From NCBI GenBank assembly GCA_018661145.1, contig JABJIU010000011.1, forward strand, positions 1-7,859: a stretch of DNA of 7,859 nucleotides. Direction: 5' to 3'. Of this stretch, positions 6,172-7,859 are shown piece by piece. The notes below the pieces were generated by a model that worked only from the letters and a program-made list of their open reading frames with translations, was not told where the DNA came from and searched no databases. Position 1 is the stretch's first letter; every line of letters starts with the position of its first letter. This DNA is from Pseudomonadota bacterium. GTDB lineage: Bacteria > Pseudomonadota > Gammaproteobacteria > Arenicellales > UBA868. The position numbers and the translations under genes are program-made.

Positions 6172-6732
6172 CTAGACGATCTCCAGTCCAAATTGCTCAG
6201 CGGTCTCGATGAGAAGTTCCCAAAGAGACTCCGCAAAGCCTCGTGGGAGAAAGAGTTCATAGCCAGTCTTGCTGCGCCACAAGGTGACCCCAACGTGATG
6301 AATTCCTCCCGAAGCCACCTGATTCACGACAAAGCGGTCTTGTCGCAGATCGATGGGAAGCAACCGATTGAGGCATGCGGGCGCCTCAGGGCCTGAAACT
6401 AGAACCCGGGTACGGGAGTGTGAGATATCGAGCGTGACCCCTGTCTCGGCGTCGAGTGGCGAGGGTTCGACACCTAGCAGCCACCATTTCAGCGCCTCTA
6501 CCCGAAGGGCGGTTCCCTTTTCCCCGCAGATGACCTCGCCCGGTCGCGGAGCCTGTGAACTGCCGATCGCTTGTGCAACTGTCGTAGCGACCGCCTCTAG
6601 GGTTTCTGGCCAGGCGCTCATCTGGTACAGATTGAGGTCTGGAACCTCCTGGAGGCGGACACCCGGTTCCCCCGGGCGGCCGTGCAGTCCCCGGTGATAA
6701 TTTGCGGCCAGTGCGGATTGCCGTTTAGCCAT
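6172..6732 (-). CDS. soxG: Sarcosine oxidase gamma subunit family protein
   Basis: The product is 186 residues, close to the usual 190-210 for SoxG. It is a GcvT-related fold without the folate site, and in heterotetrameric sarcosine oxidase it packs against the alpha subunit. Recognisable parts are 'YQMSAWPETLEAVA', a segment 'GTALRVEALKWWLLG', then 'VTLDISHSRTRVLVSGPEA' followed by 'LNRLLPIDLRQDRF' and 'HHVGVTLWRS..GYELFLPRGFAESLWELL', which is the GcvT-like order 'D-S-H-S-R ... G-x-x-A ... L-P-x-D-L'. The ATG at 6732 is chosen: AAGGAG (6747-6742) lies 9 bases before it inside the end of the alpha-subunit gene, and the two genes overlap by 8 bp (ATGGCTAA). A longer open frame up to 6864 lies wholly inside the alpha gene and is out of frame with it. 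Tight coupling to soxA is the strongest support. Confidence 0.85.
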   Translation of the reverse strand: MAKRQSALAANYHRGLHGRPGEPGVRLQEVPDLNLYQMSAWPETLEAVATTVAQAIGSSQAPRPGEVICGEKGTALRVEALKWWLLGVEPSPLDAETGVTLDISHSRTRVLVSGPEAPACLNRLLPIDLRQDRFVVNQVASGGIHHVGVTLWRSKTGYELFLPRGFAESLWELLIETAEQFGLEIV

Positions 6733-7859
6733 ACGCCCGCTCTCCTTTGGGATCGTACATATGCGGCGAGACAATCTCGACAGGCGTATTGCCCTTGCGA
6801 ACCGGATCGGCGCAGACGACGGTTCGATCTTGCCACGCACCATGGCCGCCGTTAATGAAGCCAAGTCCGATCCAATGGCCGAGGGCAGGCGAATAGGTCA
6901 CGGCCGTGATCCAGCCCTCACCGTACCCAGAAACCTGATCCGCAGCGCACAGGATAGCGCCAGCGTTAAAGATTTCCCGCCGATCCCGTGGGAAGATGCC
7001 AACCAGCCGTGGCCGGTCCTCTCGAAGAAGCTCGGGACGCTTACGAAGTGCACTGCCGATGTAGGACTTCTTGTCCGACGCCATGCGGCCGAGACCCGCG
7101 TCTTCAATCGTCACTCGGCCGTCAAGTTCGGCACCGGTGACGTGACCCTTTTCGATTCGAAGTGCGCCGAGAGCTTCAAGTCCGTAGAGGCAGCCATCCA
7201 TCGGTCGCGCCACATCCCAGAGGTTCTGCATGATTTCCGGCCCAAAGTCCGAGGGCACGTAGACCTCAAAGGCTCGCTCGCCTGAAAAACTGATCCGGGC
7301 AATGCGCGCCGGAATGCCGCCCTGCATCGAGGTTTGGACCACACCCATGAACGGAAGCGCTTGGTCCGAGACCAGCGTAGGCTCCTCGACACAGGCAGCG
7401 AGCACCTGCCGTGATAGCGGGCCGGCAACCGCCACACCGGCCCATTGCTCCGAGACAGACGTCAGGTGAACTTTCAGATCGCTCCAGCGTGTCTGGATAA
7501 GCTCCTCAAGAAATGCCATGACCTTGGCCGCATGCGCGGTTGTGGTAGTCATAAAATATTCATTCTGTGAAAGGCGCCAGGTGGTGCCGTCATCCATGAC
7601 CAGTCCATCGTCCCGTAACATGATGCCGTAACGAGTTTTGCCAACAGCAAGTTTCGCGAAAGGGTTGCTGTAGACCCGATTCAACAGTTCCGTCGCGTCC
7701 GGCCCCTGAATTGCAATCTTTCCGAGGGAGGTGACATCGCACAGGCCGACAGTACGGCGCACCGTCTCGGCTTCTCGGACATAGGCTTCACTGATGGTTT
7801 CGTCATCGCGGGCGAAAAACCAGGGGCGGTGCCACAGTCCCGCCATCGTCATGGTGCCA
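6725..7859 (-). CDS. soxA: Sarcosine oxidase alpha subunit, C-terminal aminomethyltransferase (GcvT) part (5' partial)
   Basis: The frame is open to the window edge and ends at TAA 6725-6727, giving about 377 visible residues; full SoxA is near 1000, so the FAD/NAD-binding N-terminal half lies outside. The visible part is the folate-binding aminomethyltransferase half: 'GLWHRPWFFARDDE', 'VRRTVGLCDVTSLGKIAIQGPDATELLNRVYSN', 'KTRYGIMLRDDGLVMDDGT', 'YFMTTTTAHAAKVMAFLE', 'SEQWAGVAVAGPLSRQVL', 'ISFSGERAFEVYVPS' and 'LYGLEALGALRIEKGHVTGAELDGRVTIEDAGLGRM', all in the usual SoxA/GcvT order. In the complex it passes the one-carbon unit from the oxidised N-methyl group to tetrahydrofolate, giving methylene-tetrahydrofolate and glycine. 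An internal ATG at 7852 is not the start, since the preceding residues are in frame and the domain begins upstream. The family is firm; sarcosine as substrate is inferred. Confidence 0.92.
   Translation of the reverse strand, partial: GTMTMAGLWHRPWFFARDDETISEAYVREAETVRRTVGLCDVTSLGKIAIQGPDATELLNRVYSNPFAKLAVGKTRYGIMLRDDGLVMDDGTTWRLSQNEYFMTTTTAHAAKVMAFLEELIQTRWSDLKVHLTSVSEQWAGVAVAGPLSRQVLAACVEEPTLVSDQALPFMGVVQTSMQGGIPARIARISFSGERAFEVYVPSDFGPEIMQNLWDVARPMDGCLYGLEALGALRIEKGHVTGAELDGRVTIEDAGLGRMASDKKSYIGSALRKRPELLREDRPRLVGIFPRDRREIFNAGAILCAADQVSGYGEGWITAVTYSPALGHWIGLGFINGGHGAWQDRTVVCADPVRKGNTPVEIVSPHMYDPKGERAYG
6742..6747 (-). promoter_or_regulatory. Ribosome binding site of soxG inside the end of soxA
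   Basis: On the minus strand AAGGAG lies at 6747-6742, nine bases before the ATG at 6732. It sits within the last codons of the alpha-subunit gene and fixes the start of the gamma subunit at the 8-bp overlap. Confidence 0.75.

Noticed and set aside
6733..6864. A longer N-terminus for the gamma subunit
   Set aside because: The extra residues are antifamily in composition and lie out of frame inside soxA; the ATG at 6732 has a strong ribosome binding site.

Overview
This is a compact, protein-coding stretch of a bacterial chromosome, most likely from a Gram-negative proteobacterium and plausibly a gammaproteobacterium. That guess rests on three things: the close resemblance of one transporter to Escherichia coli EamA, a secreted protein with a cleavable-looking signal peptide, and the moderately G+C-rich, E. 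coli-like gene style. The species cannot be named from the sequence. No RNA genes, insertion sequences, CRISPR arrays or large repeats are visible.

Layout, left to right. A 5'-truncated glutathione S-transferase (1-516, +) runs convergently into a four-gene minus-strand operon read from 3413 down to 535. Its order is EamA-type O-acetylserine/cysteine exporter, Sfp-type 4'-phosphopantetheinyl transferase, cysteine synthase, and a small antibiotic-biosynthesis-monooxygenase (ABM) fold protein. Gaps are 11 bp and 28 bp, followed by a 4-bp ATGA overlap. A 124-bp divergent intergenic region (3414-3537) separates this operon from a plus-strand gene (3538-4758). That gene encodes a secreted protein whose C-terminal domain carries an E / HxH / SxxD pattern like JAMM/JAB metallo-isopeptidases (DUF4329-like). 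Next comes a FAD-dependent amine/amino-acid oxidoreductase of the DadA/sarcosine oxidase beta class (4825-6141, +). It converges on a minus-strand pair encoding the gamma subunit and the C-terminal half of the alpha subunit of heterotetrameric sarcosine oxidase (6172-6732 and 6725-7859, the latter cut by the window edge).

How the genes may work together. The left operon joins cysteine formation with an exporter of the same metabolite class, and adds a carrier-protein-activating enzyme. This suggests sulfur amino-acid overflow control or, less certainly, supply of a precursor to a nonribosomal or polyketide product made elsewhere. The right side points to oxidative demethylation of N-methylated amino acids such as sarcosine, with transfer of the one-carbon unit to tetrahydrofolate. 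The secreted JAMM-like protein in the middle is the least explained gene and the best candidate for new biology.
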